Origin: Desulfoferula mesophila
Lineage (GTDB): Bacteria; Desulfobacterota; Desulfarculia; Desulfarculales; Desulfarculaceae
DNA length: 64,000 nucleotides
Direction: 5' to 3'
Assembly: GCF_037076455.1 (NCBI RefSeq)
Contig: NZ_AP028679.1
Span: 201,501-265,500, forward strand
The stretch's first letter is position 1. Each line of letters opens with the position of its first letter. The notes below the pieces were generated by a model. The model was given only the letters and a program-made list of their open reading frames with translations. It made no database searches and was not told the DNA's origin. Positions 37,176 to 46,371 of this stretch are shown in pieces. The translations under genes were made by a program, and so were the position numbers.

Positions 37176-39368
37176 TCACTCCACTGGCAGACTGTTGCTT
37201 CCCACAGTGACTAGACCCAAGTCACCGTCGACACTTAACATATCGCCCGTACTGATAAGGCTGACTGCCTCAGGAACGCCGGTGACGCAAGGGATACCAT
37301 GTTCGCGGGCAATTATGGCCCCGTGTATAAGCATGCCTCCCCGGCGTTCCACAATCGCCGCGGCCAAAGGGACGACAAAGGTCATGTTGGGGTCAATGGC
37401 GTCACAGACCAGGACCTCGCCGTTCTCAAATTCAAACAAATCTTGCGGGTCTTGGACCAACCTGGCCGGACCAGAGGCCCATCCCGCGCTCGCCGGCTGG
37501 CCTATCAGTTGCCGGGCCTTAGAGGACAAGACCGTTTTACCTTTCGTTTTTGCCTTGGATTTTTTGGGGGGTACTGGAGCCCGCCCGTTTTCCAGCGCCA
37601 GTAAGACATCCTCGGCTTGGAGGTCCCCTGGTATAGAACCCCATTTGGCGCTCAGCCTAGCAACACCCTCTGAAACCGCGCGTGCAAGCTCCCCCTCGAG
37701 CCTTCCCAAATAGATGTTGTCGTCGTCCCTTAACCGGTAACTGGCCCTGCCTATCTCTAGAAGTTCCAAGGCATATGGTAACTGGGTAGCCGGAAAACTC
37801 TGCATAAATTCCCGTTCCAGTTCCCCCTTGTCGGAGCGCGGCGCCCCTTCTGCCGGTGCTGATGTGTTGGCATACCTAGCCGCAAGCCTAGCCACCGCCT
37901 TGCGGTTCAACCGGAACTTGCGCCCGCCCCAAGATGCGCCACCATAAAGGGAGATATATTGATCAATCAAGGAAAGAAAATTTGGAAATCCTGCCATGTC
38001 TCCCTCTTGAGACACGGCTTGGGCTAGGGTGGGGTCCGCCGCTATTAATTGGCCTATTTTCCAAAGGCACCGGTTACGGCTGGTGCTCTGCAGCCTCGAA
38101 CCGGATAGCAGGTGCATAAACTCATATGGGTCTTGGGGTGCCAGACGGTCATTGTAGACTTGGCCAAAAAGCCTCATCCCATGGGCAAAAGGAATGCATT
38201 CCCGCCAGTAATCATCGACTCCCTTTTGAACTATTTCTTGGCGTCGTCTTATCTCTGTGACCAATTCTCGGTCCGTAAGACGGCTGAGATTATTAGCGGC
38301 CAGTTCACGGGATTGACTTTCCATTCCTGGAAGCAAGTTTTCCTCGATTGTCTTCCGCAGGGCCTTAAGGTTCTCGATGCTTCGCTTTAGGCCCAGATAG
38401 CGTCTCCGTTCATCATCCTCCTTCGAAACTGCCAGGGTGGTAATGTTGCGTGATTGCAGAATGTGGAATTCATGGGCTTCAAGGGTCCATTCCATGTCTT
38501 GGGGAGAGCCGAAAGCCACTTCCAGGCTGCGGGAAATTCGGAATATTCCCATGACCTGTGCGGAGCTTAGGGGTGGTTGTTGCTGCTGCTTTTCGGGCAG
38601 GGCTTCGGCAACTGAACCTTCAGGTCCCGGCGCAAGCGCCATGCGTCGCTGGGCTCCCCGGTGCTCAACAATATGCCCTGTTACCCGGTCCAACTCCCAG
38701 TGGTCTGGCTCGATGGAACCGTCCACCAAGCCCTGATTCAAACCGTAGACCGCCTCTACCGAAGCGCGGGACTTGTCCAGGGGGTTCATGCTGAATGCAA
38801 CGCCGGAGCTTTGCCCGACAATCATCTCTTGCACCACCACGGCCATGGCGCTTGCAAAAGGATCTAATGCCAGTTCCTGCCGGTACAATAGGGCTCGGTC
38901 GGACCAAAGCGAGGCCCAGACCAATTTGATGTGCTTGAGTATGCTATGGATGCCGCGGACATTAATAAATGACTCGTGCAGGCCGGCGAAGGAGGCTTGA
39001 GCCGAGTCTTCGGCCAGGGCTGAGGAGCGCACCGAGACCGGACGGTCTCCAAAAAGGTGGTGCACTCCATCCTCTATGGCCTGTGACAAGTCGTTAGGTA
39101 TCTCGGCTTTTCCAAAGACATTGCGCAACCGCAGCGAGACGTCCCATAGTTCCTCCCAGCGCATGTTGTCAAAACTCTTTTTGCCTAGTTCGAGACTGAT
39201 CTGCTGGTCGAGGCCATTCCGGTTTAAGTAATAGCGGTAGGCTGCGGCTGGAAGGCAAAAGGCCGCAGGCACCTTCAGACCTTGTCGTTTGAGAGTGGCC
39301 AACGCCCTGGCCTTGCCTCCCACCTCACAGGTAGGCTCTATTTCGTCAAGGGTCAGGATCCAATTCAT
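37176..39368 (-). CDS. PEP-synthase-like phosphotransferase lacking the PEP barrel
   Basis: 730-aa protein. The N-terminal third is a PEP-synthase/PPDK-type ATP-grasp domain (VGGKARALATLK, then PVSVRSSALAEDSAQASFAGLHES, and GVAFSMNP, MEWTLE). The C-terminal ~90 residues are the swivelling phosphohistidine domain (VERRGGMLIHGAIIAREHGIPCV), with the transfer His near residue 685. The PEP/pyruvate-binding TIM barrel is absent; an unrelated ~330-residue middle takes its place. This is the layout of rifampin phosphotransferase-like enzymes, so it may phosphorylate a small molecule, substrate unknown. Its ATG overlaps the PNPOx-gene stop. Confidence 0.8.
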   Translation of the reverse strand: MNWILTLDEIEPTCEVGGKARALATLKRQGLKVPAAFCLPAAAYRYYLNRNGLDQQISLELGKKSFDNMRWEELWDVSLRLRNVFGKAEIPNDLSQAIEDGVHHLFGDRPVSVRSSALAEDSAQASFAGLHESFINVRGIHSILKHIKLVWASLWSDRALLYRQELALDPFASAMAVVVQEMIVGQSSGVAFSMNPLDKSRASVEAVYGLNQGLVDGSIEPDHWELDRVTGHIVEHRGAQRRMALAPGPEGSVAEALPEKQQQQPPLSSAQVMGIFRISRSLEVAFGSPQDMEWTLEAHEFHILQSRNITTLAVSKEDDERRRYLGLKRSIENLKALRKTIEENLLPGMESQSRELAANNLSRLTDRELVTEIRRRQEIVQKGVDDYWRECIPFAHGMRLFGQVYNDRLAPQDPYEFMHLLSGSRLQSTSRNRCLWKIGQLIAADPTLAQAVSQEGDMAGFPNFLSLIDQYISLYGGASWGGRKFRLNRKAVARLAARYANTSAPAEGAPRSDKGELEREFMQSFPATQLPYALELLEIGRASYRLRDDDNIYLGRLEGELARAVSEGVARLSAKWGSIPGDLQAEDVLLALENGRAPVPPKKSKAKTKGKTVLSSKARQLIGQPASAGWASGPARLVQDPQDLFEFENGEVLVCDAIDPNMTFVVPLAAAIVERRGGMLIHGAIIAREHGIPCVTGVPEAVSLISTGDMLSVDGDLGLVTVGSNSLPVE

Positions 39369-39853
39369 GGTACGACCCTGAACTCGAATACACTCTGAAA
39401 CCGGCTCACCACATAATAGGCATCGACATGCAGACAGAGACGAGCCGTATTGGAGGCATCAAGGAATTCACCCATGTGAGGTCGCTTGGCCAAAAAGACC
39501 TGCTTAAATACCGCCTCCTTGTCAGGCCCTATCGCCTCTACTTTGCCCACGGCAGTGGCCGCGGCCGCCAGGCGCAGATCTGTTACTTGGTTGCTGCGGT
39601 TGTCCATCAAAATTGCCGCTCTGGGGTTTCTCTGCAGGTTATTGAACTTGCGAGTGGTACGGCTGGTGGAGAAGTAAATGCGTGCAAGGTCCGTTGAAGC
39701 CGCAAAAGCCACAAGGCTAGCGTAGGGCTGCTTCTCCCCCACAGTGGACAGAACCGCAAAAAGCTGGCTTGCCGCCATATCCCGCAAATGCTGTTCTAGC
39801 TCCTGGGCTTGCTGGCCAGGTGGGTTGAGATTCAAATGCACAAACTTCTCCAT
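39365..39853 (-). CDS. Pyridoxamine 5'-phosphate oxidase-like flavoprotein
   Basis: 162-aa PNPOx-fold protein: LFAVLSTVGEKQPYASLVAF, then IYFSTSRTTRKFNNLQRNPRAAILMDNR. These proteins bind FMN or F420 and often act as reductases of small molecules. It is the first gene of a pair, overlapping the PEP-synthase-like gene by four bases, so the two probably act in one pathway. Confidence 0.82.
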   Translation of the reverse strand: MEKFVHLNLNPPGQQAQELEQHLRDMAASQLFAVLSTVGEKQPYASLVAFAASTDLARIYFSTSRTTRKFNNLQRNPRAAILMDNRSNQVTDLRLAAAATAVGKVEAIGPDKEAVFKQVFLAKRPHMGEFLDASNTARLCLHVDAYYVVSRFQSVFEFRVVP

Positions 39854-40112
39854 AAAAAAATTAAACCTAGGTTAACAGGGCAACGGGACGTTTTCCAAAA
39901 GCTTAAGAGCGTTTCAAGGGATAGCGGTTTTACTCCTTCTTCATGCACCCCTCCTAGAGGCAGGCCATATTTATTTTAGGCGTCGGGATATTGGGAAAGG
40001 CCCTCTCACTACCTTAATGCAAAATGGCCTTCGGAGAAGGTGGTAATTGAACTATTTTAACCCAGTCTAGGTTATAGTTTTGAGGTTTTGGGCCAAGAGA
40101 GTGAGGATGACT
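39854..40112. other. Intergenic region upstream of the PNPOx pair
   Basis: No gene seen. It should hold the promoter of the minus-strand pair and the end of an old IS on the right. No clear promoter motif was picked. Confidence 0.3.
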
Positions 40113-40228
40113 ATGGCCAGGCAGCGCTACTAAGACGAGCAGATCCTTGGCGAGCTTCGTGAGGTTGAGACCTTTTTTGCCAATGGCCAGACGATGGAGC
40201 GGGTTGATAAGCAGACTGGCCGGTTAAT
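40113..40228 (+). pseudogene. Remnant of an IS3-type OrfA
   Basis: Reads MARQRY-stop-DEQILGELREVE, then FANGQTMERVDKQTG, the N-terminal pattern of an IS3-group OrfA. A TAA interrupts codon 7, and the frame is lost after ~38 codons. It differs from the other IS families here. Confidence 0.65.
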
Positions 40229-40246
40229 CGCCGCTATAATGGATAA

Positions 40247-40663
40247 ATGCAGACCTTTCTCCCCTATGCAGATTTTGATCGTTCCGCCCAGGTACTGGAT
40301 AACCGTCGCTTGGGTAAACAGCGCTCTGAAGCCCTAACCATCTTGCGCATCGTTGATAATCGCACGGAAAAACGCGGATGGCGCACTCACCCCGCTGTGC
40401 TCATGTGGCAAGGCTATGCTGAGGCCTTGAAGTTATATATGAACGCTTGCATCAAAGAATGGGTTGCGCGGGGTTTTGAGAACCGAATTCCTTTGGAAAG
40501 GATCAATCATAAAAGATTGGTCTTGCCCTGGTGGTTGGGGCGTGAAGAATTGCACTCGTCCCACAGAGCCAACCTGTTACGCAAGGATCCCAATTTTTAT
40601 GGCAAATACGGTTGGAACGAGGATCCGCAAATGAAGTATTGGTGGCCCTCAAAACACAGCTAA
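40247..40663 (+). CDS. Pyrimidine-dimer DNA glycosylase (MSMEG_6728-like)
   Basis: 138-aa protein of the Pyr_excise family related to T4 endonuclease V, which starts repair of UV-induced cyclobutane dimers. It opens MQTFLPYADFDRSAQVLD, then RRLGKQRSEALTILR, GWRTHPAVLMW and HSSHRANLLRKDPNFYG. Its length is right for the family. It lies between two IS remnants. Confidence 0.85.
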   Translation: MQTFLPYADFDRSAQVLDNRRLGKQRSEALTILRIVDNRTEKRGWRTHPAVLMWQGYAEALKLYMNACIKEWVARGFENRIPLERINHKRLVLPWWLGREELHSSHRANLLRKDPNFYGKYGWNEDPQMKYWWPSKHS

Positions 40664-40680
40664 CTTGTTCGATTTTTCTC

Positions 40681-40799
40681 TGTTTGTAGTCAGAGCCCGT
40701 GGGACAGATTTGAGGTTTTAGCTAATGGAGCCTCCGGGGTAAGATCACCCGTCAAAGGAGTGAGCCATGAGCAATGATGAAGGGGCGGATAACAAGGTC
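40681..40799 (+). mobile_element. Solo IS end with the start of orfA
   Basis: Begins TGTTTGTAGTCAGAGCCC, has GGGACAGATTT and TTTTAGCTAATGGAG, then AAAGGAGTGAGCC and an ATG giving MSNDEGADNKV. This matches the orfA-side end of the 30660-32169 IS with many differences, so it is an older relative. It stops exactly at the 3' end of pgm. Confidence 0.78.
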
Positions 40800-42476
40800 C
40801 TAGGGCGCGTGACTCTTGCCTTGCTCCGGCGGCACCGCTGCCAAGGCAGCGCTGACGATCTCCTGTGCTTCTTTCTCAATGCGGCGCAGGTGATCCGCCC
40901 CCTGGAGGCTCTCCGCATAAATTTTGTAAATATCCTCCGTTCCGGACGGGCGCGCCGCGAACCATCCGCTCGCGGCCACTACTTTAAGCCCACCAATGGG
41001 GGCGCCGTTGCCCGGCGCATGGGTTAGAACGGCCTGGATTTTTTCTCCCGCCAAGTCCGCGAGATGAACTTGCTCAGATGAGAGATTGGCCAACAGCTTC
41101 TTTTGCTCCGCGGTGGCTGGCGCCTCGATGCGGTCATAGGCCGGCTCCCCCAATTCGCTCGTGAGTTCGTGGTATATTTCGCCGGGATTGCGGCCCATGC
41201 GCGCCGTTATCTCCGCAGCCAGCAAAGCCAGGACAATGCCATCCTTGTCCGTCGTCCAGACGCTGCCGTCCAGACGGGCGAAAGAGGCTCCGGCGCTCTC
41301 TTCGCCGCCAAAGCCCAGGGAGCCGTCCAGCAGGCCTTCCACAAACCACTTGAAACCGACGGGCACCTCGTAGAGTTTGCGGCCGAGTTTCGCGGTGACG
41401 CGATCTATCATCAAGCTGCTGACCACGGTTTTGCCGACTGCCGCCGACTCTCGCCACTGTGGCCGGTTTTGAAAGAGATAGAAGACGGCCACGGCGAGAT
41501 AATGGTTGGGCGACAGCAATCCCGAACCCGGGGTGACGATTCCGTGCCGGTCATGATCGGTGTCGCAGGCAAAGGAAAGGTCGAAGCTGTCTTTGATCCT
41601 CAACAAGCTTTGCATCGCATAGGCCGAGGATGGATCCATGCGTATCTTGCCGTCCCAATCCAAGGTCATGAAGCTGAAAGTGGGATCTACGACCTGGTTG
41701 ACCACCGTGAGGTTCAGGCCGTATCGCTCGGCTATGGAATCCCAATAGTGGACACCCGCGCCGCCAAGTGGATCAACCCCCAGTTTGATTGCCGCCCCCT
41801 TAATGGCCTTCAAATCGAGAACGTTGCAAAGGTCGGTGACATAGGCATTGAGATAATCGTACCGGTGCGTCGTGGAGGCGCTGAGGGCCCTCTGCAATGG
41901 AATCCTGTTCACACCCTGAAGGTTATTGGCGAGAAACTCGTTCGCCTTGGCCTGAATCCAAGTCGTGACCTCGGATTCGGCGGGCCCGCCGTTGGGGGGA
42001 TTGTATTTGAATCCGCCATCGTGCGGCGGGTTGTGGGAAGGCGTGATGACGATGCCGTCGGCCAGCCCTTTCGTGCGCCCTCGGTTATAGGTAAGAATGG
42101 CGTGTGAAACCACGGGGGTCGGCGTATATTCATCGCCCTGGGAGATCATGACCTCCACCCCGTTGGCCGCCAACACCTCAAGCGCGCTTGCGTGGGCCGG
42201 TTCGGAAAGGGCGTGGGTGTCCATGCCCATAAAAAGCGGGCCGTCGATCCCCTTCATCTGACGGTACAGGCAAATGGCCTGGGTGACGGCGAGGATATGC
42301 CGTTCATTGAATGCTATGTCAAAAGAGGAGCCGCGATGCCCCGAGGTCCCGAAGGCAACCCGTTGCTCAGGTACGGAAGGGTCGGGCACCTCGGTATAGT
42401 AGGCCGTGATGAGTTTGGGCACGTTGACGAGCATCGACGGCTCGGCTAAGTTTCCGGCTCTAGGGCTTACTTGCAT
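40800..42476 (-). CDS. pgm: Phosphoglucomutase
   Basis: 558-aa alpha-D-glucose phosphate-specific mutase interconverting glucose-1-P and glucose-6-[11 protein letters not shown]-like [11 protein letters not shown] lies near residue 41, the catalytic Ser is in [11 protein letters not shown] near 147, CDTDHDRHG is the metal loop, and [15 protein letters not shown] binds phosphate. Length matches the E. coli enzyme. The stop codon directly abuts an IS remnant, but the C-terminus looks natural. Confidence 0.96.
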   Translation of the reverse strand: MQVSPRAGNLAEPSMLVNVPKLITAYYTEVPDPSVPEQRVAFGTSGHRGSSFDIAFNERHILAVTQAICLYRQMKGIDGPLFMGMDTHALSEPAHASALEVLAANGVEVMISQGDEYTPTPVVSHAILTYNRGRTKGLADGIVITPSHNPPHDGGFKYNPPNGGPAESEVTTWIQAKANEFLANNLQGVNRIPLQRALSASTTHRYDYLNAYVTDLCNVLDLKAIKGAAIKLGVDPLGGAGVHYWDSIAERYGLNLTVVNQVVDPTFSFMTLDWDGKIRMDPSSAYAMQSLLRIKDSFDLSFACDTDHDRHGIVTPGSGLLSPNHYLAVAVFYLFQNRPQWRESAAVGKTVVSSLMIDRVTAKLGRKLYEVPVGFKWFVEGLLDGSLGFGGEESAGASFARLDGSVWTTDKDGIVLALLAAEITARMGRNPGEIYHELTSELGEPAYDRIEAPATAEQKKLLANLSSEQVHLADLAGEKIQAVLTHAPGNGAPIGGLKVVAASGWFAARPSGTEDIYKIYAESLQGADHLRRIEKEAQEIVSAALAAVPPEQGKSHAP

Positions 42477-42566
42477 ACGACTTTTACTTGGTCATCCAAA
42501 TCGTTAGTAATCAAGGCGCGGAAATGGACTGGATCCAATCCTGCCGTTGGAGACGTTCCCATTCGG

Positions 42567-42851
42567 TCAATCACCCTCAATATCCGTCCGTTCCTTCAAC
42601 TCCTTGCCAACCTTGAAAACGGGCAGTTTCTTGGGCTGCACCTTGATCGACTCACCGGTCTTGGGATTCCGTCCCTTATATCCTTCATAATCCTTCAGTT
42701 TGAAGCTGCCGAAGCCTCGTATCTCAACTCTATCTCCCTGGGCGAGAGCCTGCTCGATGGAATTGAAAATGGCGTTCACCGCGCTTTCGGCCGTCTTAAG
42801 GGTGAGGCCCTCTTTCTCGGCAAGCATTCTGATCAGGTCGGATTTGTTCAT
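42567..42851 (-). CDS. HU/IHF-family DNA-binding protein
   Basis: 94-aa nucleoid protein: MNKSDLIRMLAEKEGLTLK, EIRGFGSFKLKDY and GRNPKTGESIKVQPKK are classic HU/IHF. It binds and bends DNA as a dimer. The start is set at MNKSDL; a consensus promoter lies 40-70 bases upstream. Confidence 0.95.
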   Translation of the reverse strand: MNKSDLIRMLAEKEGLTLKTAESAVNAIFNSIEQALAQGDRVEIRGFGSFKLKDYEGYKGRNPKTGESIKVQPKKLPVFKVGKELKERTDIEGD

Positions 42852-42890
42852 GGGTTGGTTAACCCCTTGGGGAATTGATGTTTTGGAGTG

Positions 42891-42919
42891 ATAGTAGGTG
42901 GTTGCGATATTTATGTCAA
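42891..42919 (-). promoter_or_regulatory. Sigma-70-type promoter of the HU gene
   Basis: On the minus strand TTGACA is followed by 17 bases and TACTAT, about 40 bases before the HU start codon. Confidence 0.75.
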
Positions 42920-43083
42920 CCAGGGAGATGGAAAGCAAGGATCATGGGCTCTTCCATGTTCATTGGTGTTCTTGTCGGATGCCGTCTCTCAGGTAACTGG
43001 GTCAATTTGTAGGATCTTGGGCCCACCAGGAGGTAAAATATAAACGGAGGCTTAATTTCAGCCTTCGGATTGAGAGGTAAGTC

Positions 43084-43374
43084 ATGTTTGAGACAAGAAA
43101 GGAGTTTTTACAGGAGTTCAAAAGTCGTGCTGGTCTGAGGTCCGTGGAGGAGGCTGACAGGCTAGCGCAGATCATCATTAGTCTTATCAAAGCTCGCATT
43201 GGACCTCGACTCTCTGAAGAGGTCGCTCGCATGGTATCCCAGGACCTGGCGTTGGGTTGGCGGAATATCGCTTTGCCCCAGGAAGCCATGGAAATGCAGG
43301 AGATGATGTTTGAGCTAGAGGAAGACAGCAGCAAAACTTCCCCCAGAGAAGAGTACCCTCCTGAATACGGTTAG
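43084..43374 (+). CDS. DUF2267-family protein
   Basis: 96-aa protein. The pattern EFLQEFKSRAGLRSVEEADRL followed by LIKARIGPRLSEEVARMVS fits DUF2267, a short helical family of unknown function. The last ~15 residues are acidic and proline-rich. GAGAGGTAAG precedes the ATG. Confidence 0.7.
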   Translation: MFETRKEFLQEFKSRAGLRSVEEADRLAQIIISLIKARIGPRLSEEVARMVSQDLALGWRNIALPQEAMEMQEMMFELEEDSSKTSPREEYPPEYG

Positions 43375-43449
43375 GACTGCCCACGTGGAAACCCAGGATG
43401 AGGGGGTGCGCTTCAAGGTGGAAGTACACCCCCATTAATTTTTTTGGTT

Positions 43450-43474
43450 TAGCCAGCCCCAATTAGGGGCGCTA
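43450..43474. terminator. Hairpin between convergent genes
   Basis: TAGC-GCCCC pairs with GGGGC-GCTA with a two-base bulge and a five-base loop. No clear T-run on either strand, so termination is only possible. Confidence 0.35.
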
Positions 43475-43496
43475 GCCTCAAAAACAGTGCCCTTGA

Positions 43497-43808
43497 TTAA
43501 AAAGTCAGGACCTTGTCAGCCTCTTTGCTCAACTCATAAAGATCATCCATCCAGGCTATGGGGCAGGTACCCGATCCCACCAGACCGTGGGACTTCATGC
43601 AAACCCCTCACACATAGAAATCGCCTCCAAACTGGTTCATCTGACCCATGACATCGAATTCATCGCTGCCGCTGGTTTCAAAGGTAACTCCTTTGCCAAG
43701 CATGAACACGCTGACCTCATCACCCTTGTTTACTCCTGTATTGGCCAAGCGCATGGCATTAAAGATGGTTTCTCCGTCATCGGTGCTGATGATGAACAAC
43801 ACCTTCAT
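43497..43808 (-). CDS. DsrE-family protein, candidate selenoprotein (TGA = Sec67)
   Basis: 103-aa DsrE-like protein if the in-frame TGA at 43608-43610 is read as selenocysteine; otherwise a 66-aa product. The part before TGA starts MKVLFIISTDDGETIFNAMR and contains EVSVFMLGKGV. The part after, in the same frame, reads GVCMKSHGLV, then CPIAWMDDLYELSKEADKVL, which is the normal DsrE C-terminus. The TGA falls where the family has the first Cys of its C-G-x-C motif, giving Sec-G-V-C. A SECIS-like hairpin follows at the correct distance. GGGAG precedes the ATG and a consensus promoter lies upstream. DsrE-like proteins handle sulfur transfer; Sec versions have been described in metagenomes (as I recall). 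Confidence 0.8.
43575..43592 (-). promoter_or_regulatory. SECIS-like hairpin
   Basis: On the minus strand TCCCAC, loop GGTCTG, then GTGGGA: a perfect 6-bp stem. The loop starts 21 bases after the TGA. Bacterial SECIS elements have an apical loop with an early G at about 16-37 bases; the E. coli fdhF loop contains the same GGTCTG. Confidence 0.75.
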
Positions 43809-43888
43809 GGGCTTACTCCCTTCTTGAAAATTACCCACTCAACCGCTGCAATTGTTTTGTATGCCTTAAAAAATGAGCTAGTTACGTG

Positions 43889-43917
43889 ATCTTAGGCGGT
43901 TGAATTTTTAATGTCAA
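43889..43917 (-). promoter_or_regulatory. Sigma-70-type promoter of the DsrE gene
   Basis: On the minus strand TTGACA, 17 bases, then TAAGAT, about 80 bases before the start codon. The IS21 copy starts 17 bases upstream of the -35 box, so the promoter is intact. Confidence 0.72.
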
Positions 43918-44035
43918 TCTGGGGAAGGGAAACTGTGAATGGCGGAGTAAGTGCGGGACAGTTGGCGGTCTAAAACCGTGACACTTGTTTTAGAGATATA
44001 GTCCTGTTGTTCATGCTGTCAATCATGATCTTGCC

Positions 44036-44812
44036 TTAGTTGGTTTTGGGCTTTGCCTGGGATCGTCTTTTGGCTTGGCGGAGCCGGTAGCTTTCTCCAT
44101 TGGCCTCGATGATGTGGCACCTATGGGTCAGTCTGTCCAGCAGTGCACCGGTGAGTCTTTCGGAGCCGAAGACCTCCGTCCATTGCTGGAAAGGGAGATT
44201 GGTGGTGATCATGAGGCTTTGTTGTTCATATGCCCTACCCACCACCTCGAATAGCATTTGAGCGCCTATCTTGGAGAAGGGCACATAGCCCAGTTCATCG
44301 ATGACCAGCAGGTGTAGGCGCTGGAGCTGTTTCTGCAGGCGTTGCAGACGTCTTTCCTCGCGGCATTCCATGAGCTCTGTGACCAGGGCGGTGGCGCTGT
44401 AGAATTTCACCTTGCTTCCCTGGGCGCAGGCCGCAAAGGCCATGGCGCTGGCCAGGTGGGTCTTGCCGGTGCCGGAGTTTCCGATCAGGAGCACGTTTTC
44501 CTTTTTGGCGATGTACTCGCCCCTCATCAGCTCCCTGACCAACTGCTGATTGATGGAGGGCTGTGCCTTGAAATCAAAGGTGTCCATGGTCTTGATCACC
44601 GGAAAGGCGGCTTGCTTGATGCGCCTTTCGGCTGCCCGCTTCTCGCGGTCCAGAAGCTCCCGCTCGGTCAGGCGCAGCAGGTAGGTCATGTAATCGGAGC
44701 GGTCTTGGCTGCAGACCTTGGCCATGGCCGCGTATTCCCGGAGAATGGTGGGCAGCTTCAGCTTTTTGAGGTGGTACTCCAAGAGCACGGTGGGTTTGTC
44801 CTGGTCCTTCAT
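44036..44812 (-). CDS. istB: IS21 helper ATPase IstB (copy 2)
   Basis: 258 aa, identical to the first copy apart from His instead of Gln after the Walker A GTGKT. This is the usual residue in the family, so this copy is probably the ancestral sequence. It overlaps istA by four bases. Confidence 0.93.
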   Translation of the reverse strand: MKDQDKPTVLLEYHLKKLKLPTILREYAAMAKVCSQDRSDYMTYLLRLTERELLDREKRAAERRIKQAAFPVIKTMDTFDFKAQPSINQQLVRELMRGEYIAKKENVLLIGNSGTGKTHLASAMAFAACAQGSKVKFYSATALVTELMECREERRLQRLQKQLQRLHLLVIDELGYVPFSKIGAQMLFEVVGRAYEQQSLMITTNLPFQQWTEVFGSERLTGALLDRLTHRCHIIEANGESYRLRQAKRRSQAKPKTN

Positions 44813-46371
44813 GACAGCGCCCCTCCCTGCGCGAGGAGGGAGTCATAGACTGTGATATCGGGCCCGGCCACGCTCACTCGGCCCAGGTGCTCACGACCGT
44901 CCAGCAGGAAGGTGGCCGCGGGCCCTGATGATGGCGGCTCCAGCAGGTGGACAATGGCCTCCGGGGCATAGGCTCCCGCGTACAATGCCTGCTCCACCGC
45001 CCGCTTCAGTCTGGCCATGGAGTGGTCCTCCAGCAAACGTAGGACCTTTATGTATTTACGGGTGCCCTGGCCAGGCATGTCTTCCCCGGCCACCAGCCGC
45101 CGCCTCAAGACCTCAAAGCACTCAGACAGATCTAGGTCAGCCAGGGGGCGGGCGTGGTCCAGGGAGCCAGGCTTGCGCTCCAGCAAGGGCAGATAATGCC
45201 GGTAGTCGAAAAACACCCCTTCCTTGCCCCAGGATCGGGAGTGGCGGGCCACCACCACGTCATGGTGGCAGAGCACCACCCGATCCACATAGCCCTTGGC
45301 CACAATTTCATGGTGGGCACAAGCCACCGGCACCGAGTAGTCATTGTCGTCGAAGCGGACCAGGGACAATGAATTGGCCCGGGTAGGCTGTTTGCGGCAG
45401 GCATCGAAGCGGGAGGGAGGCAGGGGGACAAAGGCTGTCTGGTCTTCCTGCAAAACCTCGGCCTTGCTACCGCCCTTGCCACGCAAACGGCGCTTCATGT
45501 CGTCGCGGCACTGCCTTAAAAGCATGGCATTGAGCTCGGCCAGGTCCTTCACCTGGGGCACTGGCACCAAAAAATTCTGCCGGGCGTACTTGACCACCCC
45601 TTCCACCACGCCCTTCTCGTTTGGACGCCGCACCCGACAAAAATGCTCCCGAAAAAGGTAATGGCTCTGCAGCTTGAGAAAACCATCGGTCAGCTTGCGC
45701 TCATGAGGCCCTATGATCTTGGAAACCAGGACCTTGCTATTGTCGTAACTGATCCGGTGGGGCACCCCACCGAAAAACTCGAACGCCCTGGCATGCCCTT
45801 CCCAGTAGCTCTCGCTGCACTCCTTGTCGAAGGCCGCCACGAAAAAGGCATCGGAGTACGGCAAGGCCATGATAAAAAGCGCTATCTTGCGAAGCTCCCC
45901 GGAAACCTTGGCCAGGGCATAGCCAAAGTCCACCTGCGCCTCGCCGGGACGATGGACCAGGGGCATGTACACCTCCTGGCTCACGCGCTTGATTGCGCGC
46001 ACCGCCTCCTTTACCTGGGTGTACTTGCCCTGATAACCCGCCTCCTTGATGCGGTGATATATGCGCGTGGCCGTGTGCCTTTGCTTCTTGGGAACCTTTT
46101 TGTCCTCTTTTATGATCCGGGCGATCAACTCAAGGTAGGGGCCAAGCTTGGGCTTGGCTCGGGGGGTGCTGAGCCGGTATCCGGGAGGCTCGGGAAAATT
46201 CTGAATCTTTTGCAGGGTATCCCAATGGATGCCCTCTCTACGCATTAACTCGCGCTTGCTCGCCTGGCCATCGCGCAACTCAAGTCTGATCCGGGCCCAT
46301 TGATCCATGTCCGTGTACACCCCTTCCGCTCCTCCAGAGAGTCCTGGCCTGGAAGCCACCATGGCCTCCAT
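44809..46371 (-). CDS. istA: IS21 transposase IstA (copy 2)
   Basis: 520 aa, with the same reading as the first copy: N-terminal HTH, rve core with QVDFGYA, SYDNSKV and NEKGVVEG. It looks intact and, with its istB, could be active. Confidence 0.92.
   Translation of the reverse strand: MEAMVASRPGLSGGAEGVYTDMDQWARIRLELRDGQASKRELMRREGIHWDTLQKIQNFPEPPGYRLSTPRAKPKLGPYLELIARIIKEDKKVPKKQRHTATRIYHRIKEAGYQGKYTQVKEAVRAIKRVSQEVYMPLVHRPGEAQVDFGYALAKVSGELRKIALFIMALPYSDAFFVAAFDKECSESYWEGHARAFEFFGGVPHRISYDNSKVLVSKIIGPHERKLTDGFLKLQSHYLFREHFCRVRRPNEKGVVEGVVKYARQNFLVPVPQVKDLAELNAMLLRQCRDDMKRRLRGKGGSKAEVLQEDQTAFVPLPPSRFDACRKQPTRANSLSLVRFDDNDYSVPVACAHHEIVAKGYVDRVVLCHHDVVVARHSRSWGKEGVFFDYRHYLPLLERKPGSLDHARPLADLDLSECFEVLRRRLVAGEDMPGQGTRKYIKVLRLLEDHSMARLKRAVEQALYAGAYAPEAIVHLLEPPSSGPAATFLLDGREHLGRVSVAGPDITVYDSLLAQGGALS

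Noticed and set aside
41103-42107. 334-aa frame on the plus strand inside pgm
   Set aside because: It is antisense to a complete, clearly recognised phosphoglucomutase gene.
44342-46248. Long reading frames opposite istA and istB (up to 201 aa)
   Set aside because: They mirror the transposase genes on the other strand, have no family features, and occur identically in both IS copies.
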